DNA of 64,000 nucleotides from Streptococcus anginosus. Lineage in GTDB: Bacteria > Bacillota > Bacilli > Lactobacillales > Streptococcaceae. The translations under genes and the position numbers were made by a program. Under the pieces are notes generated by a model that was given only the letters and a program-made list of their open reading frames with translations, searched no databases and was not told the DNA's origin. Location: assembly GCF_001697145.1 (NCBI RefSeq), contig NZ_CP012719.1, forward strand, positions 716,501-780,500. The letters run 5' to 3'. Positions 1-9,684 of this stretch are shown here, piece after piece (the stretch's first letter is position 1; the number at the start of each line of letters is the position of its first letter).

Positions 1-1773
1 TTTTCGGTTGCTACTTTATTTAGTGCAATATTTGCTGTAGTATTCAACTACACAATCCAAAATAGTATTCGAGCAGATATATCAGTTTTAGATTTACGTT
101 TATTTGCAGGGGCTAGTCTCTTTCAAATTAGTATCTTTTTTATAACTTTCATTTGCCTATATGCAGTTTTTAATAGTTTCCTCTTACCAACTATACTAAT
201 TTTAGTAGTGGGAATAGGAAGTTCCATTGCTAGTGCTTTAAAATTTCAATATCGTCAAGAACCCATTTTGCCAAGTGATATCGTTTGGTTGCGAAATCCA
301 AAAACATTGCTTGATTTTATTGGTGGAAATTATATTATTTATATTTTGTTCATTTTTTTACTAATAGCCTCTCTTTATTGGTTTTTGAGAAAAAAGATTC
401 TACCAAACAAAACAGTTCCAAATATAAAATATCGAATAATTTTGCTTGTATTACCAGCCGTCTTTTTCTTTGGTATTTTACAAGTGTTCTCTTCTAAAAA
501 GGATGGGAAAATTACTGATAATATTCCAGTAATGTCCATTTTAAATAATTATCATGATTTAACTTGGTTTGGAAACACTGTCAATTCACAGATGCGCTCT
601 GTATCTTTTGTGTGGTTTTCACAGATGTCAGATACGACTATGACTCAACCGAAAAAATATTCCAAGGAAACCATTAAGAATTTAGAAAATAAATATAAAC
701 GTATCGCGGCTAACTACAATCAATCCAGAACGGAAACAATTGAAAATCAAACGGTTATTTATATTTTGAGTGAAAGCTTTTCTGATCCTGCCCGTGTAGA
801 AGGGGTTACTATGTCAGAAAATCCAATTCCAAATATTCAAGAAGTCAAAAACAAATCAACAAGTGGTTTAATGAAATCAGATGGATATGGTGGTGGTACT
901 GCCAATATGGAATTTCAGACATTAACGGGGCTTCCTTTCTATAATCTTTCTCCTTCTATTTCAGTCATCTACACAGAAGTAGTGCCGGGAATGAACAAGT
1001 TTCCATCAATTAGTGATTTTTATAGCCGTAAGAACCGTACCGTTATTCACTTAGCTTCACCAAGCAATTATTCCAGAAATATTATCTACAATGACTTAGG
1101 GTTTAATAAATTTATTCATTATGGGACTAAGGGGCTAAAAGGTGATCAGATTGGTGGAAATTATAGTGATAAAACAACATATAACCAGATTTTAAATAAT
1201 TTGAAGGAAAATCAAAGTCAATTCTTTTCGGTTATGACGATGCAAAACCATATGCCTTGGACAGAACCGAATCCTATTACTATATCTGCCAAGTATATAG
1301 GTTTTTCGGATGCAGATAACCAAACTTTATCAAACTATGTGAGGATGTTACATCATACAGATGTAGCCACAAAGGATTTTCTTGATCAACTTTCAAAAAT
1401 AAATAAAAAAATTACAGTTGTTTTTTATGGAGATCATTTACCAGGGCTTTATCCACAGTCAGCTTTCAAAAATAATCCAGAGAGTCAATATTTAACAGAC
1501 TATTTTGTGTGGAGTAATTATGAAACACCTAAATTGGACTATCCGATGGTAAATTCAAGTGACTTCACAGCTCTATTGTTAGAACAAACCAATTCAAAAG
1601 TATCACCTTATTATGCTTTATTAACAGAAGTTTTGCATAAGGCAAGTGTTGATAAAAAAGATTTGGATGCAGAAGGGCAGCAAATTGCAGAAGATCTGAA
1701 GCTTGTTCAATATGATATGGTGGCGGGTAAAGGCTATTTGTCAAAAGATTTTTTTAAAGTACATAGTGAGTAA
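1..1773 (+). CDS. LTA synthase family sulfatase-fold membrane protein (5' end missing)
   Basis: This is probably a phosphoglycerol transferase of the lipoteichoic acid synthase (LtaS) family, which polymerises or transfers glycerol phosphate from phosphatidylglycerol outside the cell. The reading frame is open from base 1, so the start lies upstream of the window; the GTG at 208 is only an internal codon. The visible part has hydrophobic membrane segments over roughly residues 1-70 and 110-160, then an extracellular sulfatase fold. Metal and catalytic motifs are visible: SESFSDP near residue 257, the nucleophile-threonine motif GGGTANMEF near 300, and FYGDHLPG near 477. It could be the main LtaS or a second paralogue; streptococci often carry more than one. 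A terminator follows directly. Confidence 0.85.
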   Translation, partial: FSVATLFSAIFAVVFNYTIQNSIRADISVLDLRLFAGASLFQISIFFITFICLYAVFNSFLLPTILILVVGIGSSIASALKFQYRQEPILPSDIVWLRNPKTLLDFIGGNYIIYILFIFLLIASLYWFLRKKILPNKTVPNIKYRIILLVLPAVFFFGILQVFSSKKDGKITDNIPVMSILNNYHDLTWFGNTVNSQMRSVSFVWFSQMSDTTMTQPKKYSKETIKNLENKYKRIAANYNQSRTETIENQTVIYILSESFSDPARVEGVTMSENPIPNIQEVKNKSTSGLMKSDGYGGGTANMEFQTLTGLPFYNLSPSISVIYTEVVPGMNKFPSISDFYSRKNRTVIHLASPSNYSRNIIYNDLGFNKFIHYGTKGLKGDQIGGNYSDKTTYNQILNNLKENQSQFFSVMTMQNHMPWTEPNPITISAKYIGFSDADNQTLSNYVRMLHHTDVATKDFLDQLSKINKKITVVFYGDHLPGLYPQSAFKNNPESQYLTDYFVWSNYETPKLDYPMVNSSDFTALLLEQTNSKVSPYYALLTEVLHKASVDKKDLDAEGQQIAEDLKLVQYDMVAGKGYLSKDFFKVHSE

Positions 1774-1800
1774 AAAGCTATAATAAGTAGCTCTACAAAT

Positions 1801-1838
1801 CTCTATAGTTGGCTAAAAATTCAACTATGGAGTTTTTT
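1801..1838 (+). terminator. Rho-independent terminator after the LTA synthase family gene
   Basis: An 11-bp stem (CTCTATAGTTG with CAACTATGGAG, one G-T pair) is followed by six T residues, 28 bases after the stop codon. Confidence 0.85.
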
Positions 1839-2070
1839 CTTATGAAATGAGTTATGAATAGAATATAACAATATGTAAAATTGATTCTGTCATTACTTTT
1901 TGTCGAAAAGAATTCTTCATTTTTTTATGACATGAAAAGAAATTGGCATCAAGAACAATAAAATTTTCTTTGGTATGTTAAAAGTTAAGATGCTTTATAG
2001 ATTTGAAAACAGATTTAATTACTAAACGAGTTAATTAGTTAATTCGATGATTACAACAAAGTTAGAGTTC
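1839..2070. other. AT-rich gap between two convergent genes
   Basis: About 230 very AT-rich bases lie between the two terminators of the convergent genes. I see no reading frame with a ribosome binding site, no RNA gene and no clear repeat beyond a short direct repeat of GTTAATTA near 2030. Confidence 0.5.
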
Positions 2071-2110
2071 AAAATAAAAAGGACTAAATCCAATACAGGC
2101 TTCAGTCCTT
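2071..2110 (-). terminator. Rho-independent terminator of pepQ
   Basis: On the minus strand a stem AAGGACT/AGTCCTT (2104-2110 with 2079-2085, extendable by a G-T pair) is followed by a T-rich run, seen on the plus strand as AAAATAAAAA. Confidence 0.8.
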
Positions 2111-2139
2111 AACTCAACTATGTTAGCTTTTTTTAGTTT

Positions 2140-3222
2140 TTAATCAAAATAGAGCAGATCTTTACTTGTACTTGTAAAGACTTCAAAGCCTTCTTTTGTG
2201 ACATGCCCGCAGTCTTCAATACGAACGCCAACTTTTCCAGGAATATAGATACCAGGCTCAACAGAGAAGCACATACCTTCTTCGATAACCATATCATTTC
2301 CTTCCATGATAGATGGAAATTCGTGAACACTCATGCCGATACCATGCCCCAGACGATGATTGAAGTATTCACCATAACCGGCTTTTTCGATGACTTCGCG
2401 TGCTGCGCGGTCTACTTCATGAGCTGTTACTCCGGGTTTGATGAAGTCAAGAGCTGCCCGTTGAGCTTCAAGCGTTAGATTGTAAATGTCTTTTTTAAAC
2501 TGATCTGGTTTTCCAACAGCAACTGTCCGTGTCATATCGCTGGCATAACCATTGACCATACAGCCAAGGTCAAATAGAAGCAGGGCATTGTTTTCGACTT
2601 TGTTTGCACCAGGAATGCCATGCGGATTAGCAGCATTATCACCTGTTAAAACCATAGTTTCAAAGCTCATCTCATATCCGAGTTGTTTGATACCAAAGTC
2701 AATTTGAGCAATAATATCTGTTTCTGTTTTATCGAGAGAGATAGTATCAAAACCAATCTTAACAGCTTTATCTGCGTATTCTCCTGCGACAAACATTTTC
2801 TTGATTTCATCGGCCGATTTGATGAGGCGCATACGATTGATACATGGGGTTAAGTTTGTAAATTCAGCTTGTTCAAAAACGGTCCGCAATCCATTGTATT
2901 TGGTCAAAATCAAGTTATCAAATTCAACAGCAGTTTTGCGGGAGCTGTCCGCTGGCAAGGCTGCTTTGATTTTTTTCCAAGGATTCTCAGAGTCAACATA
3001 ACCTAGAACCTTGAAATCAACAATTACACTAGCACGTTCTACTTCAAGAGCAGGCACAAAGAGTAGTGGTTCATGATTTGTGAAAATAAAAAGAAACATC
3101 TGACGTTCGTGAGGGTCGCTATAAAATCCTGTTAAATAATTGATTGTAACAGGATCAGAAACCACGGCAACATCTGCTTTTTCTGTTTCCAGATAAGAAA
3201 TAATTTGATTTATTTTGGTCAT
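2140..3222 (-). CDS. pepQ: Xaa-Pro dipeptidase PepQ
   Basis: A cytoplasmic M24 metallopeptidase that splits dipeptides with proline in second position, releasing amino acids from peptides taken up from the medium. The 360-residue length is normal for PepQ. The creatinase-type N-terminal domain covers about residues 1-125 and the pita-bread catalytic domain the rest, with metal and substrate motifs LLFDLGCMVNGYASD, LGHGIGMSVHEFPS and EPGIYIPG. The ATG at 3222 has an AGAAGG ribosome site. The gene is divergent from ccpA, the arrangement known in lactic acid bacteria, where CcpA controls both through the shared intergenic region. Confidence 0.95.
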   Translation of the reverse strand: MTKINQIISYLETEKADVAVVSDPVTINYLTGFYSDPHERQMFLFIFTNHEPLLFVPALEVERASVIVDFKVLGYVDSENPWKKIKAALPADSSRKTAVEFDNLILTKYNGLRTVFEQAEFTNLTPCINRMRLIKSADEIKKMFVAGEYADKAVKIGFDTISLDKTETDIIAQIDFGIKQLGYEMSFETMVLTGDNAANPHGIPGANKVENNALLLFDLGCMVNGYASDMTRTVAVGKPDQFKKDIYNLTLEAQRAALDFIKPGVTAHEVDRAAREVIEKAGYGEYFNHRLGHGIGMSVHEFPSIMEGNDMVIEEGMCFSVEPGIYIPGKVGVRIEDCGHVTKEGFEVFTSTSKDLLYFD

Positions 3223-3405
3223 TCTAGTACCTTCTTTCTACCCCTCTATTTTTGCAAAAAAATAGGTAAAAATCAAGAGGACAGTAAGAACTTTTTTTCA
3301 CTTCAGAAATTTTACAGATTGGGTACATTTTTCTTGTAAAATCATTGGTAAAATTGCTAAAAATTTGCCTAAAAAACAAGATTTTTCAAAAAGTTATCAA
3401 AATGC

Positions 3406-3434
3406 TTGAAAGTGTTTCCAATAAGTGATAAAAT
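3406..3434 (+). promoter_or_regulatory. ccpA promoter with overlapping cre-like CcpA site
   Basis: The promoter is TTGAAA (3406-3411), a 17-base spacer, then TAAAAT (3429-3434) with an extended TGA before it. The sequence TGAAAGTGTTTCCA at 3407-3420 matches the CcpA operator pattern TGNAANCGNNNNCA except for T in place of C in the CG core. It covers the -35 box, so bound CcpA should block its own promoter. The autoregulation is inferred from position and from known pepQ-ccpA regions. Confidence 0.7.
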
Positions 3435-3485
3435 GAGTTTGGTAGGAATGTGAAAACGATATTTTCAATATAGAAAGGAAGAAGC

Positions 3486-4490
3486 ATGAACACAGACGAT
3501 ACAGTAACCATTTATGATGTCGCGCGTGAAGCGGGAGTTTCAATGGCAACCGTTAGCCGTGTGGTAAATGGAAATAAAAATGTAAAGGAAAATACAAGAA
3601 AAAAAGTCTTGGAAGTGATTGACCGCTTGGATTACCGCCCAAATGCGGTAGCGCGTGGTCTTGCTAGCAAAAAGACGACGACTGTTGGAGTTGTCATTCC
3701 AAATATCACAAGCAGTTATTTTGCAACGCTTGCAAAAGGAATTGATGATATCGCAGAGATGTACAAATATAATATTGTCTTAGCCAATAGTGATGAAGAT
3801 GATGACAAAGAAGTTTCTGTTGTCAATACACTGTTCTCAAAACAAGTGGACGGTATTATCTTTATGGGCTATCATTTGACAGAAAAAATTCGTTCTGAGT
3901 TTTCTCGTTCACGGACGCCAGTTGTGCTTGCAGGTACAGTTGATGTCGAGCATCAATTGCCAAGTGTTAATATTGATTACAAACAAGCAACTATAGATGC
4001 AGTTGAACGTCTTACAAAAAATAATCAAAAAATTGCTTTTGTAAGCGGACCTTTGGTGGATGATATCAATGGTAAGATTCGTTTAGCTGGATACAAAGAA
4101 GCTTTGAAGAAAGCTAAACTTACTTATAGTGAAGGATTGGTTTTTGAGTCAAAATATAGCTATGATGATGGTTATCAATTAGCAGAACGGGTCATTGCTT
4201 CTAAAGCTACAGCAGCTTTTGTGACTGGTGATGAGCTGGCGGCTGGGCTGTTAAATGGTTTATCTGACAAGGATGTAAATATACCAGAAGATTTTGAAAT
4301 CATCACTAGCGATGATTCGCAGGTAGCACGCTTTACTCGTCCAAATTTGACAACTATTGGTCAGCCTTTGTATGACCTTGGTGCGATTAGTATGCGCATG
4401 CTGACTAAGATTATGCACAAGGAAGAGCTGGAAGAACGCGAAGTAGTATTAGCTCATGGTCTTATTGAGCGCCGTTCAACAAGAAAGTAA
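3486..4490 (+). CDS. ccpA: Catabolite control protein A (LacI family regulator)
   Basis: The master regulator of carbon catabolite repression. It binds cre operators when complexed with serine-phosphorylated HPr, the product of HPr kinase, which is also in this window at 29034. The 334 residues comprise a LacI-type helix-turn-helix (residues 7-30, TIYDVAREAGVSMATVSRV), a hinge helix with NAVARGLAS, and a periplasmic-binding-protein-like core. The ATG at 3486 follows AGAAAGGAAGAAG. It is divergent from pepQ and ends before a strong terminator, so it is a single-gene transcript. Confidence 0.97.
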   Translation: MNTDDTVTIYDVAREAGVSMATVSRVVNGNKNVKENTRKKVLEVIDRLDYRPNAVARGLASKKTTTVGVVIPNITSSYFATLAKGIDDIAEMYKYNIVLANSDEDDDKEVSVVNTLFSKQVDGIIFMGYHLTEKIRSEFSRSRTPVVLAGTVDVEHQLPSVNIDYKQATIDAVERLTKNNQKIAFVSGPLVDDINGKIRLAGYKEALKKAKLTYSEGLVFESKYSYDDGYQLAERVIASKATAAFVTGDELAAGLLNGLSDKDVNIPEDFEIITSDDSQVARFTRPNLTTIGQPLYDLGAISMRMLTKIMHKEELEEREVVLAHGLIERRSTRK

Positions 4491-4575
4491 GTAGAGTTAG
4501 ACAGAACTTGAAATTTTCAATTTTAAGTTTGTTGTCCAATCATTTTGCTACTCGTTTATTATGAGAGTAGTTTAT

Positions 4576-4605
4576 GTCTGAGATACTAGTGTCTCAGACT
4601 TTTTT
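4576..4605 (+). terminator. Terminator of ccpA
   Basis: GTCTGAGA and TCTCAGAC pair around an 8-base loop and are followed by six T residues. Confidence 0.9.
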
Positions 4606-4652
4606 GTTTTCAAGAGGCTCTATACCTTTGTGGTTTTATTTTTTCTATCTTT

Positions 4653-4669
4653 TGGGTATAATAGAAGAC
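4653..4669 (+). promoter_or_regulatory. Promoter of cpoA, probably giving a leaderless mRNA
   Basis: A perfect TATAAT lies at 4657-4662, and the ATG of cpoA begins 7 bases later. Transcription should start at or next to the A of the ATG, leaving no room for a ribosome binding site, and none is present. No good -35 box is visible. Confidence 0.6.
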
Positions 4670-5668
4670 ATGAAAGTATTACTGTATTTAGAAGGTAAAG
4701 CGGTTTTGGAAAAATCAGGCATTGGACGAGCTTTGCAACATCAGATGAAAGCTCTAGATTTGGCTGGAATTCCCTACACGACCGATTCTTCAGGAGATTA
4801 TGATGTGGTTCATATCAATACTTATGGGCCTAGAAGTTTGCGACTTTTGCACAAAGCAAAAAAACAAGGGAAAAAAGTGATTATGCATGGGCATTCGACT
4901 AAAGAAGATTTTCGCAATTCCTTTATCGGGTCAAACTTTTTTGCGGAAGCCTTTGGAAAATATTTAGCTCACATGTACCAAATGGCGGATTTTATCATTA
5001 CACCGTCTGAGTATTCCAAAAAGTTGATTCAGGGCTATGGCGTGACAACACCAATTGTGGTGGTTTCTAATGGGATTGACCTTCAGAAATATAAAAAAGA
5101 TCCACATAAAGAAGAAGTATTTAGAAAACATTTTCATATCCAAGAAGGAGATAAGGTGGTTGTTTGTGCGGGACTTTATTTCAGACGCAAGGGAATAGAA
5201 GACTTTGTAGAAGTAGCACGCAGGATGCCAGATGTACGCTTTATCTGGCTGGGCAGCATTAACAAGTGGATCATTCCACGGAAAATCAGAAATCTTGTAC
5301 TTTTTAATCATCCTAAAAATGTTGAATTTCCGGGTTATTTTAAAGGTGCTGTTTTTGAAGGAGCTATGAGCGGTAGCAGTCTCTTCTTTTTCCCCAGTTA
5401 TGAAGAAACAGAAGGGATTGTGGTGCTAGAGGCGTTGGCTAGTCATCAACATGTCGTTTTACGTGATATTCCTGTATATGAAGGTTGGATTGATGAACAA
5501 TCAGCTGAATTGGGACACAATGTAGATGAGTTTGTAGATTCTATTCAAAAGATTTTGGATGGAAAGGTGGATAAGCGGGAAGCTGGCTATAAGGTAGCGC
5601 AGAGTCGTTCAATTGATGATGTGGCTTATAAGCTTGTGGATGCTTATCGAGAAGTATTGGAGATGTAG
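4670..5668 (+). CDS. cpoA: CpoA-type glycolipid glycosyltransferase (GT4)
   Basis: A membrane-associated glycosyltransferase that in pneumococcus adds galactose to glucosyl-diacylglycerol, giving the disaccharide lipid that anchors lipoteichoic acid. The 332 residues read as a GT-B fold of family 4: the N-terminal acceptor half includes GIGRALQHQ and HGHSTKEDFRNSFIGSN, and the C-terminal nucleotide-sugar half has the EX7E motif in EETEGIVVLEALAS. I place the start at ATG 4670, not at an earlier in-frame codon at 4574, because the latter lies inside the ccpA terminator. The partner glycosyltransferase begins 2 bases after the stop. Confidence 0.88.
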   Translation: MKVLLYLEGKAVLEKSGIGRALQHQMKALDLAGIPYTTDSSGDYDVVHINTYGPRSLRLLHKAKKQGKKVIMHGHSTKEDFRNSFIGSNFFAEAFGKYLAHMYQMADFIITPSEYSKKLIQGYGVTTPIVVVSNGIDLQKYKKDPHKEEVFRKHFHIQEGDKVVVCAGLYFRRKGIEDFVEVARRMPDVRFIWLGSINKWIIPRKIRNLVLFNHPKNVEFPGYFKGAVFEGAMSGSSLFFFPSYEETEGIVVLEALASHQHVVLRDIPVYEGWIDEQSAELGHNVDEFVDSIQKILDGKVDKREAGYKVAQSRSIDDVAYKLVDAYREVLEM

Positions 5669-5669
5669 C

Positions 5670-6983
5670 ATGCGAATTGGTCTTTTTACGGATACGTATT
5701 TCCCTCAGGTTTCAGGGGTGGCAACTAGTATTCGCACTTTAAAAACAGAATTAGAAAAGCTAGGACATACCGTTTTTATTTTTACAACGACAGATAAGGA
5801 TGTCAATCGTTATGAGGATTGGCAGATTATTCGGATTCCCAGCGTGCCGTTTTTTGCCTTTAAAGATCGGCGAATTGCTTATCGCGGTTTTTCAACGGCT
5901 TTAGAGATTGCTCGCCAATATCAATTGGATATTATTCATACCCAGACTGAATTTTCTTTGGGTTTGTTGGGTGTTTGGATTGCGAAAGAGCTGCGGATTC
6001 CAGTTGTTCATACCTATCATACACAGTATGAAGATTATGTACGTTATATTGCTAAAGGTATGGTCATTCGTCCTAGTATGGTCAAATACATTGTTCGTGG
6101 ATTTATGAGTGATTTGGACGGTGTGATTTGTCCGAGCGAGATTGTCTATGATTTACTCATGAAATACAAAGTAAAAGTAGAAAAACGGGTTATTCCGACT
6201 GGAATTGAGTTGGCCAAATTTGAACGTCCAGAAATTACTGCTGAGAATATTGCTGATTTACGAGAAAAATTAGGCATTTCAAATCAAGAAACCATGTTGC
6301 TTAGCCTATCACGCATTTCTTATGAAAAAAACATTCAGGCAGTTTTAGCTGCTCTGCCAGCTGTTTTGGAAGAAAATCCAGATGTGAAGTTGGTAGTGGC
6401 GGGAGACGGTCCTTATTTGTCTGACTTAAAATCACAAGCCAAACGGTTGAACATTACAGATGCAGTGATTTTCACAGGAATGATTGCACCAAGTGAAACA
6501 GCATTGTATTATAAAGCAGCGGATTTCTTTATTTCTGCTTCAACGAGTGAGACACAGGGCTTGACATATTTAGAAAGCCTAGCGAGTGGCACTCCTATTA
6601 TTGCTCACGGAAATCCTTATCTGGACAACGTTATCAATGACAAGATGTTTGGAACGCTTTATTATGAAGAACGTGATTTGGCAGGAGCGATTTTGGAAGC
6701 TGTTATTGCAACACCGGATTTGGATGAGAAAAGTCTCGCTGCAAAATTATACGAAATCTCTGCTGAAAACTTCGGCCGTCGTGTCTATGAATTTTATTTG
6801 GATTTAACCATTTCAAAAGATTTCAACAATGATTTGCATCCGGAAGAGTCTGTTAGTAAGCGATTAGCGAAATCGGTTATCTATCTTCCTAAAAAAGCGA
6901 TTGCTCTTCCTGTAAATGGTTCAGCACGAATGTTTAAAGCGTCTAAACGACAAATCAAAAATATACAGAAATACCTAAAATAA
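5670..6983 (+). CDS. Glucosyl-diacylglycerol synthase-type glycosyltransferase (IagA-like)
   Basis: A GT4 family enzyme expected to transfer glucose from UDP-glucose to diacylglycerol, the first step of glycolipid anchor synthesis before the CpoA step encoded just upstream. The 437 residues start MRIGLFTDTYFPQVSGVATS, with HTYHTQYEDYVRY in the acceptor half, PTGIEL at the domain border and the EX7E motif SETQGLTYLE. The basic C-terminal tail (about 30 residues rich in K and R) could bind the membrane. ATG 5670 follows GGAGATGTAGC. This is the family of GBS IagA and the partner of CpoA in pneumococcus; function is by homology. Confidence 0.87.
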   Translation: MRIGLFTDTYFPQVSGVATSIRTLKTELEKLGHTVFIFTTTDKDVNRYEDWQIIRIPSVPFFAFKDRRIAYRGFSTALEIARQYQLDIIHTQTEFSLGLLGVWIAKELRIPVVHTYHTQYEDYVRYIAKGMVIRPSMVKYIVRGFMSDLDGVICPSEIVYDLLMKYKVKVEKRVIPTGIELAKFERPEITAENIADLREKLGISNQETMLLSLSRISYEKNIQAVLAALPAVLEENPDVKLVVAGDGPYLSDLKSQAKRLNITDAVIFTGMIAPSETALYYKAADFFISASTSETQGLTYLESLASGTPIIAHGNPYLDNVINDKMFGTLYYEERDLAGAILEAVIATPDLDEKSLAAKLYEISAENFGRRVYEFYLDLTISKDFNNDLHPEESVSKRLAKSVIYLPKKAIALPVNGSARMFKASKRQIKNIQKYLK

Positions 6984-7009
6984 AACTCCTAGACTAGTGA
7001 GGTGGGAAA

Positions 7010-7351
7010 ATGAAACGCGATCTTCCTTTTTTAGCTGTACTACTCTTTTTCTATTCGTTATTTTATGGAATTGTCCAAATGATACCAATGGACGAATTGT
7101 TACGAAAGGGCTTGGTGGTGAATAATGTTTTGATATATTCACCGCTGGCAACATTCCTTGTAGCAGTTGTCTATGCTGGACTAAATGGTTTTTCTCGCCG
7201 TTTTTTACTTTTAGCGACACTCATGTTCTTTGTGATGATTCTGACCTTTGGTGAATGGATTTTACTGTATCATGCAGCCTATTTTATCTGTTTATTGGTG
7301 GGGACGCTTTTAGGTTATGGGATATTTCGCTGGAGAAAGACAAGTAAATGA
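7010..7351 (+). CDS. Small membrane protein of unknown function
   Basis: I do not recognise a named family. The 113 residues hold three or four hydrophobic helices (about 7-27, 42-60, 66-84 and 88-104) and a basic tail, so it should be an integral membrane protein. The start at 7010 follows GAGGTGGGAAA. It lies 26 bases after the glycolipid synthase with no terminator between them, so it is probably the third gene of that operon and may help glycolipid synthesis or export; that role is only inferred from position. Confidence 0.7.
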   Translation: MKRDLPFLAVLLFFYSLFYGIVQMIPMDELLRKGLVVNNVLIYSPLATFLVAVVYAGLNGFSRRFLLLATLMFFVMILTFGEWILLYHAAYFICLLVGTLLGYGIFRWRKTSK

Positions 7352-7458
7352 ACATCTAGCAGTTCAGAGCATTTGCTTCTTTAGGAAATTACTACAGTAG
7401 CAGTGAAAAGTTAAGACAGGTGTATTGCGTTTCATAGTTTTTCCTAAAAATTCAATGA

Positions 7459-7492
7459 ATGGTCTAAGACGCTTTTGTCTGGACTATTTTTT
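7459..7492 (+). terminator. Likely terminator of the cpoA operon
   Basis: An imperfect stem from AATGGTCTAAGAC with GTCTGGACTAT is followed by six T residues. The 275-base gap before vicR shows nothing else except the vicR promoter. Confidence 0.65.
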
Positions 7493-7600
7493 GATATGAA
7501 AGACTGTCTATGTTGTCATATTTTTAACATATTTGTTTTAAATTTGTAAAGTAAAGAAATGATGTGTTATGAGTTGAATTGGTAAATTTTAAGGAAATTT

Positions 7601-7609
7601 TGGTATAAT
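7601..7609 (+). promoter_or_regulatory. Extended -10 promoter of vicRKX
   Basis: TGGTATAAT is an extended -10 box 27 bases before the vicR ATG. No convincing -35 is at the right distance, which is usual for extended -10 promoters. Confidence 0.7.
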
Positions 7610-7635
7610 AATAAAGATAGAAAAAGGTGAATAAG

Positions 7636-8337
7636 ATGAAAAAAATATTAGTTGTAGATGATGAAAAACCAATCTCAGATATCATAAAATTTAACATGGT
7701 AAAAGAAGGTTATGAGGTAGTGACAGCCTTCGACGGTCGCGAAGCGTTAGAGATGTTTGAAGCAGAACGTCCAGATATTTTGATTTTGGACTTGATGTTG
7801 CCCGAAATGGACGGCTTAGAGGTGGCGCGAACGATTCGGAAAACGAGTAATGTGCCAATCATCGTTCTTTCTGCCAAAGACAGTGAATTTGACAAAGTTA
7901 TTGGTCTTGAGATTGGTGCAGATGACTATATGACAAAGCCTTTCTCTAATCGTGAATTGCAGGCGCGTGTCAAAGCCATTTTGCGGCGGACAGATTTGAC
8001 AATTGAAAATCAAGAAGCAGAAGCTGAACCAAAAGAAATTGTGATTGGAGATCTGCAGATTTTGACCGATGCTTTTGTCGTGAAAAAGCATGGCGAAGAA
8101 TTAGATTTAACACACCGTGAGTTTGAATTGCTCCACCATTTGGCAACGCATATCGGGCAAGTGATGACGCGTGAACATCTGCTAGAAACGGTGTGGGGTT
8201 ATGATTATTTTGGAGATGTACGGACGGTCGATGTGACAATTCGCCGTTTGAGAGAAAAGATTGAGGATATTCCTAGCCGACCAGAGTATATTTTAACACG
8301 GCGCGGCGTTGGATATTACATGAGAAACAATGATTGA
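7636..8337 (+). CDS. vicR: Essential response regulator VicR (WalR)
   Basis: An OmpR-family DNA-binding regulator controlling cell-wall hydrolases and fatty-acid genes, phosphorylated by VicK. The 233 residues include the receiver domain (1-115) with acidic pocket DD8-9, phosphorylation site D52 in [10 protein letters not shown] and K in TKPF, then a winged-helix DNA-binding domain ending GVGYYMR. I use ATG 7636, preceded at normal distance by AAGGTG, rather than GTG 7627. The vicK start overlaps its stop by 8 bases, so translation is coupled. Confidence 0.96.
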   Translation: MKKILVVDDEKPISDIIKFNMVKEGYEVVTAFDGREALEMFEAERPDILILDLMLPEMDGLEVARTIRKTSNVPIIVLSAKDSEFDKVIGLEIGADDYMTKPFSNRELQARVKAILRRTDLTIENQEAEAEPKEIVIGDLQILTDAFVVKKHGEELDLTHREFELLHHLATHIGQVMTREHLLETVWGYDYFGDVRTVDVTIRRLREKIEDIPSRPEYILTRRGVGYYMRNND

Positions 8338-9682
8338 TAATATTAGACAATTTGTTGTATCAAAAGATTTTGTATTTGTCTTACTCATTTTAGGATTTAT
8401 TTTGGTGATTACCTTGCTTTCCTTGGAAAACCGACGTGATAATGTTCGTATTCGCCAATTGAATCAAAAAGTGAAAGACTTAATTGCAGGAGATTATTCA
8501 GAAGTTTTAGATATGCAAGGTGGCCCAGAAATTACGGATATTACTAATAGTATCAATGATTTATCTGAGGTAATCCGTCTAACGCATGAAAATTTAGAGC
8601 AAGAAACTAAGCGCCTGTCGAGTATTTTATCCTATATGACGGACGGCGTTCTTGCGACCAATCGTCGTGGGCAGATTATCATGATCAATGATATGGCGAC
8701 CAAGCAGTTGGGGGTTAAAGAATCCGAAGCACGAAAGATGAATATCTTAAAACTGCTGGATATCGAAGACGAATATGACTTACGAGACTTGATTACGAAA
8801 GTTCCAGAGCTGACCATTGATTCGCAGGATGAAAATGGAGAGTTTTTAAGTTTACGTGTTCGATTTGCCTTGATTCGGCGAGAATCAGGCTTTATTTCAG
8901 GGCTGGTTGCAGTGCTGCATGATACAACGGAGCAGGAAAAAGAGGAACGTGAGCGGAGACTATTTGTTTCTAATGTCAGTCATGAATTGCGTACTCCCTT
9001 GACCAGTGTCAAGTCTTATCTGGAAGCATTAGATGAGGGCGCTTTGTCTGAGCCAGTTGCACCAGATTTTATTAAGGTTTCGTTAGATGAAACCAATCGG
9101 ATGATGCGAATGGTTTCAGACTTGCTGAGTTTGTCACGTATTGACAATGCAACCAGTCATTTGGATATTGAATTGACGAATTTTACAGCTTTTATCACCT
9201 TTATTTTGAATCGTTTTGATAAAATCAGAAGTCAGAATGATGATAAGAAGTACGAAATTATTCGAGATTATCCTATTAACTCTATTTGGGTCGAAATTGA
9301 TACAGATAAGATGACACAGGTGATTGATAATATTATCAACAATGCCATTAAATATTCTCCTGACGGTGGTAAAATTACGGTCAGTATGAAAACGACGGAT
9401 ACCCAAATGATTTTGTCGATTTCAGATGAAGGCTTAGGAATTCCTAAAAAAGATTTACCGAAAATTTTTGACCGCTTCTATCGTGTAGACAAAGCAAGAA
9501 GTCGTGCACAAGGTGGATCCGGATTAGGTTTAGCTATTGCTAAGGAAATTATTAAGCAACATCACGGATTTATCTGGGCAAAGAGCGAGTATGGCAAAGG
9601 CTCAACGTTTACAATCGTTCTGCCATATGACAAAGAAGCTGTCAAAGATGATGATTGGGAAGAAGATGAATTAGAAGGATAG
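8330..9682 (+). CDS. vicK: Sensor histidine kinase VicK (WalK), single-membrane-span type
   Basis: The membrane kinase and phosphatase of VicR. The 450 residues are one transmembrane helix (about 13-31), HAMP (32-85), PAS (about 95-200), HisKA with phospho-accepting H218 in [10 protein letters not shown], and HATPase with [14 protein letters not shown] and the [12 protein letters not shown] lid. As in other streptococci, and unlike Bacillus WalK, there is no large extracellular loop. The acidic tail [11 protein letters not shown] is typical. It overlaps vicR by 8 bases, and vicX follows after 2 bases. Confidence 0.96.
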   Translation: MIDNIRQFVVSKDFVFVLLILGFILVITLLSLENRRDNVRIRQLNQKVKDLIAGDYSEVLDMQGGPEITDITNSINDLSEVIRLTHENLEQETKRLSSILSYMTDGVLATNRRGQIIMINDMATKQLGVKESEARKMNILKLLDIEDEYDLRDLITKVPELTIDSQDENGEFLSLRVRFALIRRESGFISGLVAVLHDTTEQEKEERERRLFVSNVSHELRTPLTSVKSYLEALDEGALSEPVAPDFIKVSLDETNRMMRMVSDLLSLSRIDNATSHLDIELTNFTAFITFILNRFDKIRSQNDDKKYEIIRDYPINSIWVEIDTDKMTQVIDNIINNAIKYSPDGGKITVSMKTTDTQMILSISDEGLGIPKKDLPKIFDRFYRVDKARSRAQGGSGLGLAIAKEIIKQHHGFIWAKSEYGKGSTFTIVLPYDKEAVKDDDWEEDELEG

Positions 9683-9684
9683 CC

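Noticed and set aside
3451..3467. A second full cre site in the ccpA leader
   Set aside because: The half-sites are too far apart for the 14-base cre pattern; kept only as a symmetric element.
4574..4669. Longer N-terminus for the CpoA protein starting at 4574
   Set aside because: That start lies inside the ccpA terminator and upstream of the TATAAT box; the extra 32 residues do not resemble the family.
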